Assembly: GCF_016925615.1 (NCBI RefSeq)
Contig: NZ_CP070499.1
Coordinates: 62,001-126,000, forward strand
DNA from: Natronosporangium hydrolyticum
Lineage (GTDB): Bacteria; Actinomycetota; Actinomycetes; Mycobacteriales; Micromonosporaceae
Direction: 5' to 3'
Length of the DNA stretch: 64,000 nucleotides
The translations under genes and the position numbers were made by a program. Each line of letters starts with the position of its first letter. The stretch's first letter is position 1. Under the pieces are notes generated by a model, which ran no database searches, was not told the DNA's origin, and was given only the letters and a program-made list of their open reading frames with translations. Below, piece by piece: positions 46,493 to 54,686 of the stretch.

Positions 46493-49044
46493 GGCCGGTT
46501 CCCGGTGGGGGTGGTGCGGATCGCATGCCGGATCCGCTCCACCGGTGGCTCCAACACCTTCACCATGCCGATCCGACTGTGGATCCGGACAATGAACTCG
46601 CCCTCCCGGCCCGGCTCCACCACCATGTCGCCGGTCGCCGGATCGGTGTGTGTCAATGGCGACAGATCGCTGGTGATCACCGAGGTCAGGCTCGCCGCCA
46701 GCTGGGTATCGGTGATGCCGATCGCCCGCACATAGCGGGTGGCGAGCTGATGGTTGCGTTGCCGGCCGAGGAAGACCGCCGACAGCAGGCCCAGCAGGGT
46801 CTCGTTGCCGGTGTCCTCCGGGTCGTGGCCGGCGAGCAGCAACCCGGCGTTGTTTTTCCGGCCATCGCGGATCAGCTCGAGCGTGGTGTCGTAGCCGGGG
46901 CTGCCCTCCCCCTCACGGGTCAACCAGTAGCACTCGTCGGCGTGGACCAGCACGAACCGGGAGTCGGCGAACGCGATCGCCTTGGCCAGCACGGCGGTCA
47001 GCGTCAGCACTGCCCGGCCGAACAACGCCGAGAACGGCAGCTGCGCCAACTGCCGCGCGCTGCGCAGCTCGTGCCGGCGCGGCATGGTCATCCCGTGGGT
47101 GCCGAAGATGATGTGGTCGGCCGAGGTGTCCAGCGGCGGCAGCGCCGGATCGAAGATCACCCCGGTGCCGGGTCGCCGGGCCGACGCCCGGATCTGCCGG
47201 TGCAGCTCCGCCGCGGCCGGCGCGTCCGACATCGCCGCCAACGCCTCCAGCAACGCCGCCATGCTCGGCCGCTCGTCGGCGATCACCTTGTCGATCGTCT
47301 CGGCCAGGATCGTCCCCTGCTCTGAGGTGGCCTCGACGCCGAGCAGCTGCGACAGGAAGGTCTCCGCCGCCTGCGCCGCCGCCGGGCCGCGCAGCACCCG
47401 CAGCGGATCCAGCGAGAAGCTGGTCGGATTGGCGAGGTCAGCGACCTGCACCTGGTCGGCGCCGAACGCGGCGGACAGGAACGTCACCTGCTCGCGGGTG
47501 CGGGTACGGTCCCAGCCGATGGTGCGGCCGCCGTCGGCGGCGATATCGGCGAGGATCTTCTTCAGCGTGACCGACTTGCCGGCGCCCAGCTCGGCGAAGA
47601 GCCCGATCGAGGCGGAGATGTCGCGGCTGGTCCAGTCGGTGAGGTTGAGCCGCACCGGGGCCTGGGTGCCGGCGTCGATACCGAGCCCCAGAATCTGCCC
47701 CGACTGGTCGCCGAGCCGGCTCCCCACGAACGGCATCGACTTGGCCAGATCGTCGGCGAGCAGATATTGCGTATAGTCCGACACCACCCGCGGGGTGGTC
47801 ACCCCCGGCAACATCGCGGCGTAGCAGGCCAGCTGGTCACCGGTCGGCCGGACCGCCGTCAACTCGTCCGAGAACGAACTCCGCAGCGCCTCGGCGTACT
47901 CCTCGCACTCGTCCAGGGTGCCGCCCCACACCCCGAGCATCACCGTCGCCTCGTACTCCACTTCGGAGGCGTGCGCGTCCAGCGCCGCCTGCTCCTCGGC
48001 GAGCTGCCGCTGACCCACCGACACCCAGCTCGGCAGGGCATCGACCTCGGGGGAGTCGTCGTTCTCCGCCGCGGAGAACTCGCCCACCTGGTCGGCGAGC
48101 TGCCGGCGCTTCCGGGTCACCTTCCGCTTCGCCTCGTTGCCCGGGTTGACGGTGGCCCGGATCGCCCAGTCCACCGGAAACCGGGTGTCCTCATGCAAGG
48201 CCGCGAGCCACTCGCCGCCCGGGAACGCCCAACTCTCCGGCAGATCGGACAAGACCAGGAACGCCTGATAGCCGGTGCCGCCGTCGGCGGTAGTCACCTT
48301 CAGATACCGGTGCTGGAACGGGTTGCGGGTGCCGCTGGAACTGGCGTCGGTCCGTCCACCCTCGTCGAAGTGGACCTGCCCGAGAAACGCGAAGCTGGGG
48401 CTGCGTAGCCGCCGGCCCCGGACCGTCGCCTCGGCGTACCGGGACCGGCGCGCCCGGGTCAGCGATGGTTCGGTCGGCGTACCCTTGCGGGCCGCCCGGC
48501 GGTGGATCCACAGAATCTCGTCCGGGGTGGCCGGCACCAACCCCACCGCGGCCCGGGCCACCCGCACCGCCTGTTCCGCCCGCCGTCGCACCTCATCCAC
48601 GCCGGGCATCGGCGGGGTCAGCCCGAAGCTGCGGGCCACCAGCGAGGAGGCGGAAGCGCCGATCGACGAGGCGCTGGCCCAGCCGGAGCTGTGCGGCAGC
48701 GGCAGCGCCAACCAGTACGTACGGTCGCGCAGCTCATAGTCGTCGAGCAGCCGCAGATAACCGTCGGTGATCTCCCGGTGGATCGGGTGCGGCTGGGTCA
48801 CCGCGCTGGCAGGGGCGTCGCGGGGGTCGACCCGGCCGCAGAGGCTCAGAATCAGCGGCTCCCCGCGCAGCGACCGCAGCAAGTTGCCGATGACCCGGCC
48901 GTAGCTGACCTTGTCGGAGTCGGAGGCGTACCGGTACGGCAACGGGTCGATCCGCCAGATCGCCCACACCGTCCCGTCGTGAGTCCAGGCGAGATTGCCC
49001 ACAATGGCCCGGAACGGCACGCTTGGTACCACCGTTCCGATCAT
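46489..49044 (-). CDS. VirB4-like type IV secretion ATPase
   Basis: 851-residue ATPase without membrane segments. The Walker A motif is FAELGAGKSVTLKK (about residue 485) and the Walker B region is RFVLVHADECYWLTREGEG (about 700), followed by the sensor-like LLLAGHDPEDTGNETL. The N-terminal 440 residues form the non-catalytic VirB4 domain with the opening block IVGNLAWTHDGTVWAIWRIDPLPYR. It energises assembly and substrate transfer in type IV secretion. ATG at 49044 overlaps the upstream stop (ATGA, 49044-49041), which is why the longer frame from 49119 is not used. Confidence 0.87.
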   Translation of the reverse strand: MIGTVVPSVPFRAIVGNLAWTHDGTVWAIWRIDPLPYRYASDSDKVSYGRVIGNLLRSLRGEPLILSLCGRVDPRDAPASAVTQPHPIHREITDGYLRLLDDYELRDRTYWLALPLPHSSGWASASSIGASASSLVARSFGLTPPMPGVDEVRRRAEQAVRVARAAVGLVPATPDEILWIHRRAARKGTPTEPSLTRARRSRYAEATVRGRRLRSPSFAFLGQVHFDEGGRTDASSSGTRNPFQHRYLKVTTADGGTGYQAFLVLSDLPESWAFPGGEWLAALHEDTRFPVDWAIRATVNPGNEAKRKVTRKRRQLADQVGEFSAAENDDSPEVDALPSWVSVGQRQLAEEQAALDAHASEVEYEATVMLGVWGGTLDECEEYAEALRSSFSDELTAVRPTGDQLACYAAMLPGVTTPRVVSDYTQYLLADDLAKSMPFVGSRLGDQSGQILGLGIDAGTQAPVRLNLTDWTSRDISASIGLFAELGAGKSVTLKKILADIAADGGRTIGWDRTRTREQVTFLSAAFGADQVQVADLANPTSFSLDPLRVLRGPAAAQAAETFLSQLLGVEATSEQGTILAETIDKVIADERPSMAALLEALAAMSDAPAAAELHRQIRASARRPGTGVIFDPALPPLDTSADHIIFGTHGMTMPRRHELRSARQLAQLPFSALFGRAVLTLTAVLAKAIAFADSRFVLVHADECYWLTREGEGSPGYDTTLELIRDGRKNNAGLLLAGHDPEDTGNETLLGLLSAVFLGRQRNHQLATRYVRAIGITDTQLAASLTSVITSDLSPLTHTDPATGDMVVEPGREGEFIVRIHSRIGMVKVLEPPVERIRHAIRTTPTGNRP

Positions 49045-49580
49045 GTCCGGGCCTCCCCACCCTCGGAGCCCCCGGCCGGCTGGCGTACCGCAGCGTTGCT
49101 GACCAGGTCGGACAGCCAAGGCCGGGCAGCCGGCGGCGGCTGCGTCGGCGGCGGGGCGGCGGGGACCAACTCGGCCGGCAACTGCGCCACCGGAAACCGC
49201 CCACCACGTTGCCGGGTGGCCCCGGGGGAGCGGAACGAATCCTCACCGAGGTACCCGTCCCGGGGCTGCACCAGCAGCCCCACCAGCGCCACCCCGGCCC
49301 GCAACGGATCCCGCCCTTCGATCCGGGTGTGCCGGGTGGCGTAGGTGAGCAGCAGCGGCAGCCCGATCCCGATGAGTAGATTCATCGGGCCGAAGTGCGC
49401 CCACAGGTCGCGGTAGGTGATCAGGAGGTAGACCGAGCCGACGAAGACCACCAGCTGAGTGATCGTGTACGGGCCCAGCGGCAGCGCCCAGTTGCTCCCG
49501 GGCCACTTCCGGATCAGGTACGGCTGACGGCGGCCCTTGGTGTAGGTCCGCCCGACCGAGACCGGGGCGCCGTCCTCCAT
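49041..49580 (-). CDS. VirB3/PrgI-like membrane protein
   Basis: 179-residue protein with two adjacent membrane segments (about residues 42-60, TQLVVFVGSVYLLIT; about 66-80, MNLLIGIGLPLLLTYA) and a hydrophilic C-terminal tail rich in Pro. Size, the hydrophobic pair near the N-terminus and position immediately before a VirB4-like gene match VirB3/PrgI-type inner-membrane subunits that dock VirB4. The start overlaps the upstream stop by one base (TGATG) and its stop overlaps the VirB4-like start by 4 bases. Confidence 0.7.
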   Translation of the reverse strand: MEDGAPVSVGRTYTKGRRQPYLIRKWPGSNWALPLGPYTITQLVVFVGSVYLLITYRDLWAHFGPMNLLIGIGLPLLLTYATRHTRIEGRDPLRAGVALVGLLVQPRDGYLGEDSFRSPGATRQRGGRFPVAQLPAELVPAAPPPTQPPPAARPWLSDLVSNAAVRQPAGGSEGGEART

Positions 49581-49846
49581 CAGTCGTCCACGACCGGCAG
49601 TTCCTCGCCGAAGAAGTCGGCGATGGACTCCACGTTGGTCAACACGAGGAAGACCAGCGCGGCACCGATACCGAAGATGATCGCCTTCTGCAGCCCGCCC
49701 TTCGACTTGACGATCAGAATCGTGCCGACCAGGACCACCAACACGAGGAAGATGATCGGCAGGGTGCTGGATAAGAAGTCCACCCAGCCCACAATCCAGG
49801 ACTGGGTCGGACTCTCCTGCGCTAGCGCAGGTAGCGATCCGGACAT
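49580..49846 (-). CDS. Small VirB2/TrbC-like double-pass membrane protein
   Basis: 88-residue protein with two membrane segments (LPIIFLVLVVLVGTILIV, about residues 29-46; IIFGIGAALVFLVLTNV, about 55-71) joined by a short KSKGGLQK loop and ending acidic (EELPVVDD). An N-terminal LPALAQ may be a cleavage region. This hairpin topology is that of pilin-like VirB2/TrbC subunits, in which case it would be the major channel or pilus subunit. It starts 3 bases after the TcpC-like gene. Confidence 0.68.
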   Translation of the reverse strand: MSGSLPALAQESPTQSWIVGWVDFLSSTLPIIFLVLVVLVGTILIVKSKGGLQKAIIFGIGAALVFLVLTNVESIADFFGEELPVVDD

Positions 49847-49849
49847 GGC

Positions 49850-50971
49850 CTAGCCTCCGTTCGAGCTCTCTGCCGAAGTTGTCGGGTCAGGGAAACCTGG
49901 TGCGCTGGGCTGACCGGTGTGCGGCTGCCCGTCGGGCAACTCCTGCACCGCGGTCCCCACCAGCGGATCGAGCGCAATCACTTCCCATCGCCCGCCGCGC
50001 ACACCGGCGGTCACCGGGTAGACCAGCGGCAACTGGTCGGCGTCGGTCGCCACCGTCACCAACAGCTGGGCAACCGTGCCATCGGCCGGCACCGGCGCCG
50101 CCAGCTCATCCCGGGCGCGCACCTCGGTGACGTCGACCTCCTGGTACGGCGGTGGGGTCAACGGCGCGATGTAGACGCCTGGGGCGACGTAGCGCTCCAG
50201 GTTCTCGCCACCGGTCAACATGCCGGCGAAGAACGACTCGAGGGTATGGCTCAGCTCGGTACCGCTGGCCGGCAGCGACACCGGATAAGGCTGCTCGTAC
50301 GGGTCGGAGCCGTCACCGGCGAGCGCCGGGGCCGGCACCTGCGCCGGCAGCGCGGCCGGCCGCCAGCCGTTGCACCCGCCACCCGCCGTCGGCACCATCG
50401 TTACCTGGAAAAACTGGGTCCCAGCGGAGCGCCAACGATCCTCATCGGCCAACTCATCAGTCGCCCCGCCCGGCTCATCATCCGGGTCGACCCGGACCCG
50501 GACCTCGGCCCCGATCAAATAGGCCCAGGCGCCGTCACCGGGTGTCACCGCGGCGGTGTAGGTGCCGGTGGCCTCGCGGACCCCCGGCTCGGGCGCTCCC
50601 CGGGGCAGGCCAGGCACGTCGGCGAGCAGCTCGGCGTCGCCGGCCAACCAGGCCGCCACCAGCAGCTCGGCGCAGCCACCAGGCGGCGCCACCAACGCCA
50701 GCGGCGGCTCTTCGGACTCGGCCTGGCTGCCACCGGCGCCCGGCACCCCGACACAGTTGACCAGGCCGAGTAGCAGCGCCACCACCAGCAGCCCCCACAG
50801 CCCGTACGCGAGCAGTCGGCTCAGCGTCGCCTGCATCCGGGTGTTGCCGGCGACCGACTCGGTCGCCGCCCACTGTTCGTCACCGGCGGAGCCGGACTCG
50901 TCCGGCCGCCGGTGCTGTTGGTTGCCAGCTGCGTCGACCCAGCTGGGCACACCCGGTCTGCCCACCGCCAC
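49850..50971 (-). CDS. TcpC/VirB8-like conjugal transfer protein, first gene of the secretion-like operon
   Basis: 373-residue protein with a cytoplasmic N-terminus, one membrane segment (LLAYGLWGLLVVALLLGLVNCVG, about residues 48-72) and an extracytoplasmic part with two NTF2-like halves (about 85-215 and 230-345), for example ELLVAAWLAGDAELLADVPG and SFFAGMLTGGENLERYV. This is the architecture of TcpC, the VirB8 equivalent of Gram-positive conjugation systems. The tail is disordered. GTG start, with AGGGAGG about 8 bases upstream. Confidence 0.72.
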   Translation of the reverse strand: MAVGRPGVPSWVDAAGNQQHRRPDESGSAGDEQWAATESVAGNTRMQATLSRLLAYGLWGLLVVALLLGLVNCVGVPGAGGSQAESEEPPLALVAPPGGCAELLVAAWLAGDAELLADVPGLPRGAPEPGVREATGTYTAAVTPGDGAWAYLIGAEVRVRVDPDDEPGGATDELADEDRWRSAGTQFFQVTMVPTAGGGCNGWRPAALPAQVPAPALAGDGSDPYEQPYPVSLPASGTELSHTLESFFAGMLTGGENLERYVAPGVYIAPLTPPPYQEVDVTEVRARDELAAPVPADGTVAQLLVTVATDADQLPLVYPVTAGVRGGRWEVIALDPLVGTAVQELPDGQPHTGQPSAPGFPDPTTSAESSNGG

Positions 50972-51422
50972 AGCTGGTGCCTCCCTAACACCTCGCTCGG
51001 CCCATACAGAACGCAGTTCGCGTACTGCATCACCCGACTACGCGCACCGCGCCGCCGCCATCGTCCGGCATCGGCGCCCCGGCCGCCACCATCCCGGACA
51101 CTCCGCCAGGGAGGGGCCGATCGGGCACGGACCGGATGGGGTCACTCTCTACCAGCGCATGTGGAGTGATCAAGCCGGCTGGGGGCCCTACTGTGTCTCC
51201 GATCACGGCGCTGACCGCGCTCCGTGAATCATCATTCACTCAAGTCGATCTTCAACCTAGGGGGATTGCCCGCGCTCGGGCTCGGGTCCCGCGCGGCGCC
51301 GCTCACCTGAGACGAACGAGGGCTACGAGGACCGTTTCGGTGGTCGCCCAGGCAACACGAATCGGCTATATGCCCTCTTTCGCCCACCTGCGGATGCCCG
51401 CGCCAGCATGCCTGCTACCTCT
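50972..51422. promoter_or_regulatory. Upstream region of the secretion-like operon
   Basis: 451 bp without a supported gene. It should hold the promoter of the minus-strand secretion-like operon. Bases about 51085-51290 are homologous to 52493-52690 (see repeat X). ORFs here lack ribosome sites and coding character. Confidence 0.5.
51085..51290. repeat. Repeat X, copy 1
   Basis: About 200 bp aligned at a near-constant offset of 1408-1410 bases with 52493-52690: shared words include CAGCG.A.GTGG, CTACTGTGTC, GACGCTGACCG-like and TCGATCTTCAACCT/TTGATCTTCACCCT. Identity is moderate by eye (roughly three quarters). It is the distal part of the secretion-operon upstream region. Confidence 0.7.
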
Positions 51423-51497
51423 TGGTTGGGTGGGGAGGGATCTTGTGCATGGATAAGTCGGATATTCCGGTGCGCAAGATCCCTCCCCACCCAACCA
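51423..51497. repeat. 75-bp hairpin repeat, copy B
   Basis: Arms TGGTTGGGTGGGGAGGGATC plus TTG pair perfectly over 23 bases with their complement at 51475-51497. It lies 21 bases beyond the stop of the truncated PKD-like remnant and can terminate the LP1 transcript. Same family as copies A and C. Confidence 0.85.
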
Positions 51498-51517
51498 TGT
51501 CGGGATCAACGCCCCCG

Positions 51518-51640
51518 TTAGTCGTCCACTAACACCGAGAGCCGGACGCCCGACCACCCTCCGGAGACGTCCGTTGACCGCCAGATCGCCATAACCACGC
51601 CGGACGTCAGCCACCGCATGCGAGGGCGACGTGTCAACAC
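51518..51640 (-). pseudogene. Truncated remnant of a PKD-like secreted protein gene
   Basis: A 40-codon frame begins with GTG overlapping the LP1 stop by 7 bases (GTGTTGA), exactly where the intact PKD-like genes begin with ATGCTGA in the other two modules. It opens V-L-T (the intact copies open M-L-T), contains a short hydrophobic stretch (WLTSGVVMAI) like the start of a signal peptide, and then stops after LSVLVDD. The intact partners are 316 and 350 residues. I read it as the 5' end of a partner gene, joined to 3' sequence by an internal deletion of about 0.9 kb. It could also be a small functional peptide gene. Confidence 0.55.
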
Positions 51641-52284
51641 GAGCCACTCGCTTTATCTTCCCAGCCGGATACCTGCCAACCTTCTTCGTTGCCGCCACGG
51701 CCGTCGTACCACACCGCGCTGATGATCGCGATTCGGCGATCGCCGGGCTCACCCGTTGGTTCGTTGGTTTCCCGGTCGACCGGCGTCCAGTCGGTCGCGT
51801 CGAGACAGTAGCTCAGCTCGACTTCTGGCACCGAGAAATCGTTGACGATGCGATCAAGATCGGCACCCTCAGGTCGCAGATAGTCCCAGGAGAACTCGCC
51901 CTCAAAGATGACCCCATCATTGTAGTTCTCGACGGACTCCGCTTGGAGTTCCTGGCTCAGCTCAGCTGCGGCGAATTCGAGTGGGCGTCCGCCGACCACC
52001 CTAATCGACTCAGCGACCTCGTAGGGTTCGCCTAGCCTGGCGTCCTCCACGTAGGCGTCGAAGAAGTCGTCAATGACCAACTGCGCCTCGTCGATCGCTT
52101 CCTGTTCCTCGGGGGTGAGGTCGAGGGTTTCCTCGTTGTCGGTCGGGTCGGCCGGGGGCGGGGAGGCCGGTGGGGGTGGTAGGCCGTCGTCATCGTCGCC
52201 GCAGGCGGTGAGTCCGGCCGCCAGCAGGGCGGCGGCGCTGATGGTGCCGACCGTACGAAGTAGCAGGGTTGCTCGTTGCGCCAC
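51634..52284 (-). CDS. Lipoprotein LP1 of the LP-PKD module
   Basis: 216-residue lipoprotein with signal peptide and lipobox GLTAC (Cys28), then an acidic and Pro-rich spacer (DDDDGLPPPPASPPPADP) and a folded domain. Family features seen in all three paralogues are CLDATDW near residue 165 and a C-terminal cysteine (GSC). The first 66 residues are identical to LP2 apart from one conservative change at the end, and the DNA of that part differs at about one base, whereas the remainder is only distantly similar. Function unknown; surface location is likely. Its PKD-like partner gene is reduced to a remnant. Confidence 0.82.
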   Translation of the reverse strand: MAQRATLLLRTVGTISAAALLAAGLTACGDDDDGLPPPPASPPPADPTDNEETLDLTPEEQEAIDEAQLVIDDFFDAYVEDARLGEPYEVAESIRVVGGRPLEFAAAELSQELQAESVENYNDGVIFEGEFSWDYLRPEGADLDRIVNDFSVPEVELSYCLDATDWTPVDRETNEPTGEPGDRRIAIISAVWYDGRGGNEEGWQVSGWEDKASGSC

Positions 52285-52470
52285 CGATCGCTCCTCTGAC
52301 TGTGGTGGGTCGGTGGGTGTCGCCGACCCAGTTACCGGTCGACGGGAGTTTAGCTACCGTGTGCGAGGTGCGGCATGCGGTTGGACAGTCGCATGTGCGT
52401 CAGTGCGGCATGTCTACGAGCGTTGCGGGGATGCGTTTGGTTGGTTGTAGGGGCCACTCCCATCCCCAGA
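52088..52470. repeat. Repeat U, copy 1 (LP1 N-terminal coding plus upstream DNA)
   Basis: Matches 54304-54686 at a constant offset of 2216 bases. Over bases 52101-52284 I count about one difference; upstream of the start codon the match continues with a few differences to about 52440 and then fades. It carries the shared promoter region and signal peptide of LP1 and LP2. Confidence 0.88.
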
Positions 52471-52492
52471 GGCAGGGAAAGCTCGGCGCCGC

Positions 52493-52690
52493 CACCGATC
52501 ACATCCCGGATAGTCCGTCAGGGACGTGCCGACCGGGAACGGGCCGGCAGAGACCTTTCTGCCAGCGTAGGTGGCGTGTAAGGCACCTGAGGGCTCTACT
52601 GTGTCGCGGATTACGACGCTGACCGCAGCCTTTGAACTGTCATTCGCTCAAGTTGATCTTCACCCTGAGGGATTGGGCTCGGTTCGGCCC
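52493..52690. repeat. Repeat X, copy 2
   Basis: Second copy of repeat X (see 51085-51290). It lies between hairpin copy C and repeat U copy 1. In the minus-strand direction each unit reads U, LP, PKD, hairpin, X. No gene is supported in the spacer 52285-52809; a promoter for LP1 must lie in its right part. Confidence 0.7.
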
Positions 52691-52704
52691 CGGGAAGCCC
52701 ACCT

Positions 52705-52779
52705 TGGTTGGCTGGGGAGGGATCTTGCGTACCGGAATGTCCGACATAGTCGGACGCAAGATCCCTCCCTGCCCAACCA
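52705..52779. repeat. 75-bp hairpin repeat, copy C
   Basis: Arms start TGGTTGGCTGGGGAGGGATC and pair with one or two mismatches with CTCCCTGCCCAACCA at the right end; the inner part (GTCCGAC/GTCGGAC) makes a second stem, so the whole 75 bases can fold as one long hairpin. It lies 31 bases beyond the stop codon of the PKD-like gene. Confidence 0.85.
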
Positions 52780-52809
52780 TGTGGGGATTGACGCCCCGTT
52801 AGTGCCGGG

Positions 52810-53862
52810 CTAGCGGCTGAGGACCTGGATCTCGTCGACTTGGTAGTCGAGCGTGGAGCCGACCTCGATCTCGAGTTCGCCATCCTCGTCGCCGTTGATC
52901 CACCACCAGACCCGCCAGGTCGTAATGGCGATGATCTCGTATGTGCCGCCCGGCTCGTGGCGGCTGGTTCGGCGGTAGACGTGGTGGCAGTCGCTGGGTG
53001 GGAGAAAGGTGTTACCGGGTGCCCAGGCGTCTCCGGGGCCCTCGCAGGTGACTGTCTGCCCGTCGCCCATGTCCCACTCGATGCGCAGCGGCTCGGCAAA
53101 GGCGTCGACCTGCTGGCCAACCTCCGGGGCCGCCGCCACCTCGTGTAGTGGCTCGTCGGGCCAGATGTTCCCGCCGGTGTCGGTCCACAGCCATACCGGC
53201 AGGTTGACCAGCGCGGACCCCTCAACCGGCGGCGCGGTCCTGATTTCGGGTCCCCGCATCCCCAGCGCGTTAACCGCGTCGGCCCACAACCCCGGAATGA
53301 CCGACGGCGTGCCGTTGTACCCTGGCGGGTTCTCTGGGCCAGCAATCATTTGCGAGTTGGCCCAGAGCCCAAAGGCATCTATGAAGAACGCCTCTTCCTC
53401 CTCATTCTCCTGTGGCGGGTAGCACCGAATCTCGAACGCGCGACTGTCCTCACCAGGGGCGACACCACGCGACGACCAATCCGGGTCAACCGGAACGTTT
53501 CGCGCTCTGGCGTAGCAATCCCAATCGCTGATGAACCACCACTCCCCGGCCTGACAGTGAACGCGCCAAGGGTTCGTGAGCGAATCCACTACGCGGTCTC
53601 CGTGCCTAACGCACCAAACCTCGACTCCGCCGCCACCGCCTGCCGGCTCGCCCACTTCAAAGGCGCCGCCCGCGGGTGGGACGCGGCCGGAAGCGCGTGG
53701 GTAGCAGACCTGCTCATCAGCGAGAACCACCAAATGGCCATCTGGGCAATCCACCTGGGCCCCGGCTGAGACCTGCTTCAAATCTATGCTTACGGCCAAG
53801 CCACTGACGACCAAAGCGACCAGAGGCGCGGTTGCGTAATGCTTTAAGGGCGTAGTCAGCAT
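52810..53862 (-). CDS. Secreted PKD-like protein 1 of the LP-PKD module
   Basis: 350-residue secreted protein with an N-terminal signal (TAPLVALVVSGLAVSI), a Cys-rich middle part (about residues 40-170, aromatic residues and several Cys) and a C-terminal PKD-like beta-sandwich: RIEWDMGDGQTVTC, then DCHHVYRR, GGTYEIIAITTW and a final DEIQVLSR. The conserved MRGPEI, LVNLPVWLWT and WDMGDG words are shared with the 55485 paralogue. ATG at 53862 overlaps the LP2 stop by 7 bases (ATGCTGA), so the longer frame from 53898 is not used. Function unknown; PKD-like folds bind glycans or proteins at the surface. Confidence 0.8.
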   Translation of the reverse strand: MLTTPLKHYATAPLVALVVSGLAVSIDLKQVSAGAQVDCPDGHLVVLADEQVCYPRASGRVPPAGGAFEVGEPAGGGGGVEVWCVRHGDRVVDSLTNPWRVHCQAGEWWFISDWDCYARARNVPVDPDWSSRGVAPGEDSRAFEIRCYPPQENEEEEAFFIDAFGLWANSQMIAGPENPPGYNGTPSVIPGLWADAVNALGMRGPEIRTAPPVEGSALVNLPVWLWTDTGGNIWPDEPLHEVAAAPEVGQQVDAFAEPLRIEWDMGDGQTVTCEGPGDAWAPGNTFLPPSDCHHVYRRTSRHEPGGTYEIIAITTWRVWWWINGDEDGELEIEVGSTLDYQVDEIQVLSR

Positions 53863-54500
53863 GCCCTTCCCGAATGCTCGCGCTCGACTACTCGCCAACC
53901 CTCCAGCCCAAGACCGCCCCAGTCATCGTGCCATGAAGCCGTAAACAGCCACTCCTCTCGGTGCCCGGCTTCGCTCGCCGGGTCTCGCGTCGCCGCGTCG
54001 ATCGCGACCCAGTCGGTGGCATCGACACAGAATAGAACGGTCACCTCAGGAACCCTGATGCCTTCTATCTCGTTCTCGAGGTCAACGGATTGGACGCTCA
54101 GGGCCTCCCAGGTCAGGTCGCCCTCGACCACCTGCCCTTCGCCCCACATCCCGACGATCTCGCGGCGCAACTCCTGCGGCAACAGCCCGTCGGCGTCTCG
54201 CTCTACATCTGAGAACAGTTCCTCGGCCTCTTCCGGAGCTGGCAGGTCCGCTGTCGAGACGGCGACATAGTTGCGAAGAAACTCGTCGATATGAGCGCGC
54301 GCTTCGTCGACTGCTTCCTGTTCCTCGGGGGTGAGGTCGAGGGTTTCCTCGTTGTCGGTCGGGTCGGCCGGGGGCGGGGAGGCCGGTGGGGGTGGTAGGC
54401 CGTCGTCGTCGTCGCCGCAGGCGGTGAGTCCGGCCGCCAGCAGGGCGGCGGCGCTGATGGTGCCGACCGTACGAAGTAGCAGGGTTGCTCGTTGCGCCAC
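53856..54500 (-). CDS. Lipoprotein LP2 of the LP-PKD module
   Basis: 214-residue lipoprotein with the same signal peptide, lipobox (GLTAC, Cys28) and acidic Pro-rich spacer as LP1, then a diverged domain. It has CVDATDW near residue 160 and ends in Cys (RAC). It is the upstream gene of the pair and is coupled to the PKD-like gene by the ATGCTGA overlap. The contrast between the near-identical N-terminal DNA and diverged C-terminal DNA relative to LP1 points to recent gene conversion of one half of the gene. Confidence 0.82.
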   Translation of the reverse strand: MAQRATLLLRTVGTISAAALLAAGLTACGDDDDGLPPPPASPPPADPTDNEETLDLTPEEQEAVDEARAHIDEFLRNYVAVSTADLPAPEEAEELFSDVERDADGLLPQELRREIVGMWGEGQVVEGDLTWEALSVQSVDLENEIEGIRVPEVTVLFCVDATDWVAIDAATRDPASEAGHREEWLFTASWHDDWGGLGLEGWRVVEREHSGRAC

Positions 54501-54686
54501 CGATCGCTCCTCTGACTGTCGTGGGTCGGTGGGTGTAGCCGACCCAGTTACCGGTCGACGGGAGTCTAGCTACCGTGTGCGAGGTTCGGCATGCGGTTGG
54601 ACAGTCGCATGTGCGTCAGTGCGGCAGGTCTACGAGCGATGCGGGGATGCGTGTGGCGGCCAGGGGGACCACTCCCATCCCCAAAT
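54304..54686. repeat. Repeat U, copy 2 (LP2 N-terminal coding plus upstream DNA)
   Basis: Second copy of the block described at 52088-52470 (offset 2216). The upstream part (54501-54686) is in the 364-bp divergent spacer between LP2 and LP3 and should contain the LP2 promoter. From 54687 to 54864, apart from the ribosome site GGGGAGGGCCGC before LP3, I see nothing nameable; it should contain the tad operon promoter. Confidence 0.88.

Noticed and set aside
44213-46735. 840-residue plus-strand open frame across the VirB6-like gene
   Set aside because: Extremely Arg/His/Gln-rich shadow translation without hydrophobic or family pattern; the minus strand has coupled secretion genes with ribosome sites and overlaps.
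51136-52035. Plus-strand frames at 51136-51456 and 51631-52035
   Set aside because: The first covers repeat X and hairpin B with no coding character; the second is antisense to LP1, whose lipobox and paralogues make the minus strand convincing.
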